A stretch of 63,588 bases of DNA, from positions 1-63,588 of the forward strand of contig CAMYKW010000020.1 in the NCBI GenBank assembly GCA_947259175.1, written 5' to 3'. Source of the DNA: an uncultured Gammaproteobacteria bacterium (GTDB lineage Bacteria > Pseudomonadota > Gammaproteobacteria > Arenicellales > JAANXG01). The translations under genes and the position numbers were made by a program. Below the pieces are notes generated by a model, which worked only from the letters and a program-made list of their open reading frames with translations, ran no database searches and had not been told where the DNA came from. Below are positions 63,191 through 63,588 of this stretch, piece by piece. Every line of letters begins with the position of its first letter. The first letter of the stretch is position 1.

Positions 63191-63588
63191 TACGTCCGGC
63201 GGCAACGATTTCTCAAGAATGGTGGGTGTCGACATCCGGCCCGGTCAGTCCAGCAGGTTGTTTACGGCGGGCTGGAAACGACCACCCGGAAATCGTGGCT
63301 TCGCTCTCTGCGCCGGCCGAGACGACGCCTGAGGATACGGTATTGGAATAGCGCAACATCGTGTACGGGCCGACTCCTGCCCCAGAGTCCGCCGGCTTGT
63401 TTCAAATTCCGCACTGGTCTACGCATCAACCGGAAAGGGAACGGAGGGACTTAATATTACTCCCTCCGTTCCCTTTACCTTAATGCGTTGCTAGCCCGCA
63501 TTTCTCACCAGGCGCCCAGCTACTATTCCTGGCACCCCCCGGGATGACTCGTGACGTCAATTCTATGAAGAGACAGCTTAATTTCCTG
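63191..63588. other. Gene-free right edge
   Basis: About 400 nt with no supported gene. The only clear structure is the long inverted repeat at 63434-63476. The rest shows no ribosome-binding sites or conserved motifs that I recognise. Confidence 0.45.
63434..63476. terminator. Perfect 16-bp inverted repeat
   Basis: AAAGGGAACGGAGGGA is followed by an 11-nt AT-rich loop and its exact complement TCCCTCCGTTCCCTTT. No T-tract follows on either strand beyond the TTT that closes the stem. It could be a bidirectional terminator for the export operon, although it lies 244 nt past the stop, or a small palindromic repeat element. Confidence 0.55.

Overview
The window is GC-rich and Gram-negative in character. 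It carries a TolC-like outer-membrane channel, periplasmic adaptor proteins, a lipoprotein-like DUF2846 gene and a NarL-type two-component system. A gammaproteobacterium, probably aquatic or marine, is the best guess; nothing here fixes the genus. No rRNA, tRNA, CRISPR array or intact insertion sequence was recognised.

The dominant object is one uninterrupted reading frame of 39.2 kb (7310-46540, 13,076 residues). It encodes a giant repetitive surface or secreted protein of the LEPR-XLL/RTX type. In order it has an N-terminal LEPRILLSAD motif, a DUF4347 domain, RTX nonapeptides mixed with flagellin/hook-like IN motifs, very long Ala/Gly-rich beta-solenoid repeats, a cadherin-like domain, a metzincin-like site, Calx-beta-like repeats, recent RTX tandem repeats, two Ig-like repeats, a proprotein-convertase P-domain and a second metzincin-like site.

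Layout: 1-2.7 kb holds a DUF2846 protein, an alpha/beta hydrolase and gene-free sequence. 2.7-4.9 kb holds a PAS/PAS histidine kinase and a LuxR-type response regulator. 5.3-46.5 kb holds a TolC-SPOR fusion followed by the giant gene. 46.6-54.3 kb is a more AT-rich accessory block: an APH-like kinase, a flavin tryptophan-type halogenase, a four-gene minus-strand operon (GT2, GT-B-like protein, class III aminotransferase, GNAT) and an Asp/Asn beta-hydroxylase. 54.7-63.2 kb is a second plus-strand operon: DUF3467, a GAF-GAF-TM-HlyD protein, a PqqD-like/M50 protease/HlyD fusion, a SecA-like protein with destroyed ATPase motifs, a secreted HlyD-type adaptor and a GT4 glycosyltransferase.

The second operon looks like the dedicated export and maturation machine of the giant protein, with the TolC-SPOR protein as outer-membrane exit. 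No type I ABC transporter is present. Its place appears to be taken by three adaptor-type proteins, a membrane-embedded metalloprotease and a SecA pseudo-ATPase, which may be an undescribed secretion arrangement. The link between the two operons is visible in the DNA. Just upstream of the second operon lies a decayed copy of the response regulator's C-terminus, followed by a ~75-nt non-coding block that also occurs between the intact regulator and the TolC gene. The two operons therefore probably share an ancestral duplicated control region and may be co-regulated by the adjacent two-component system.
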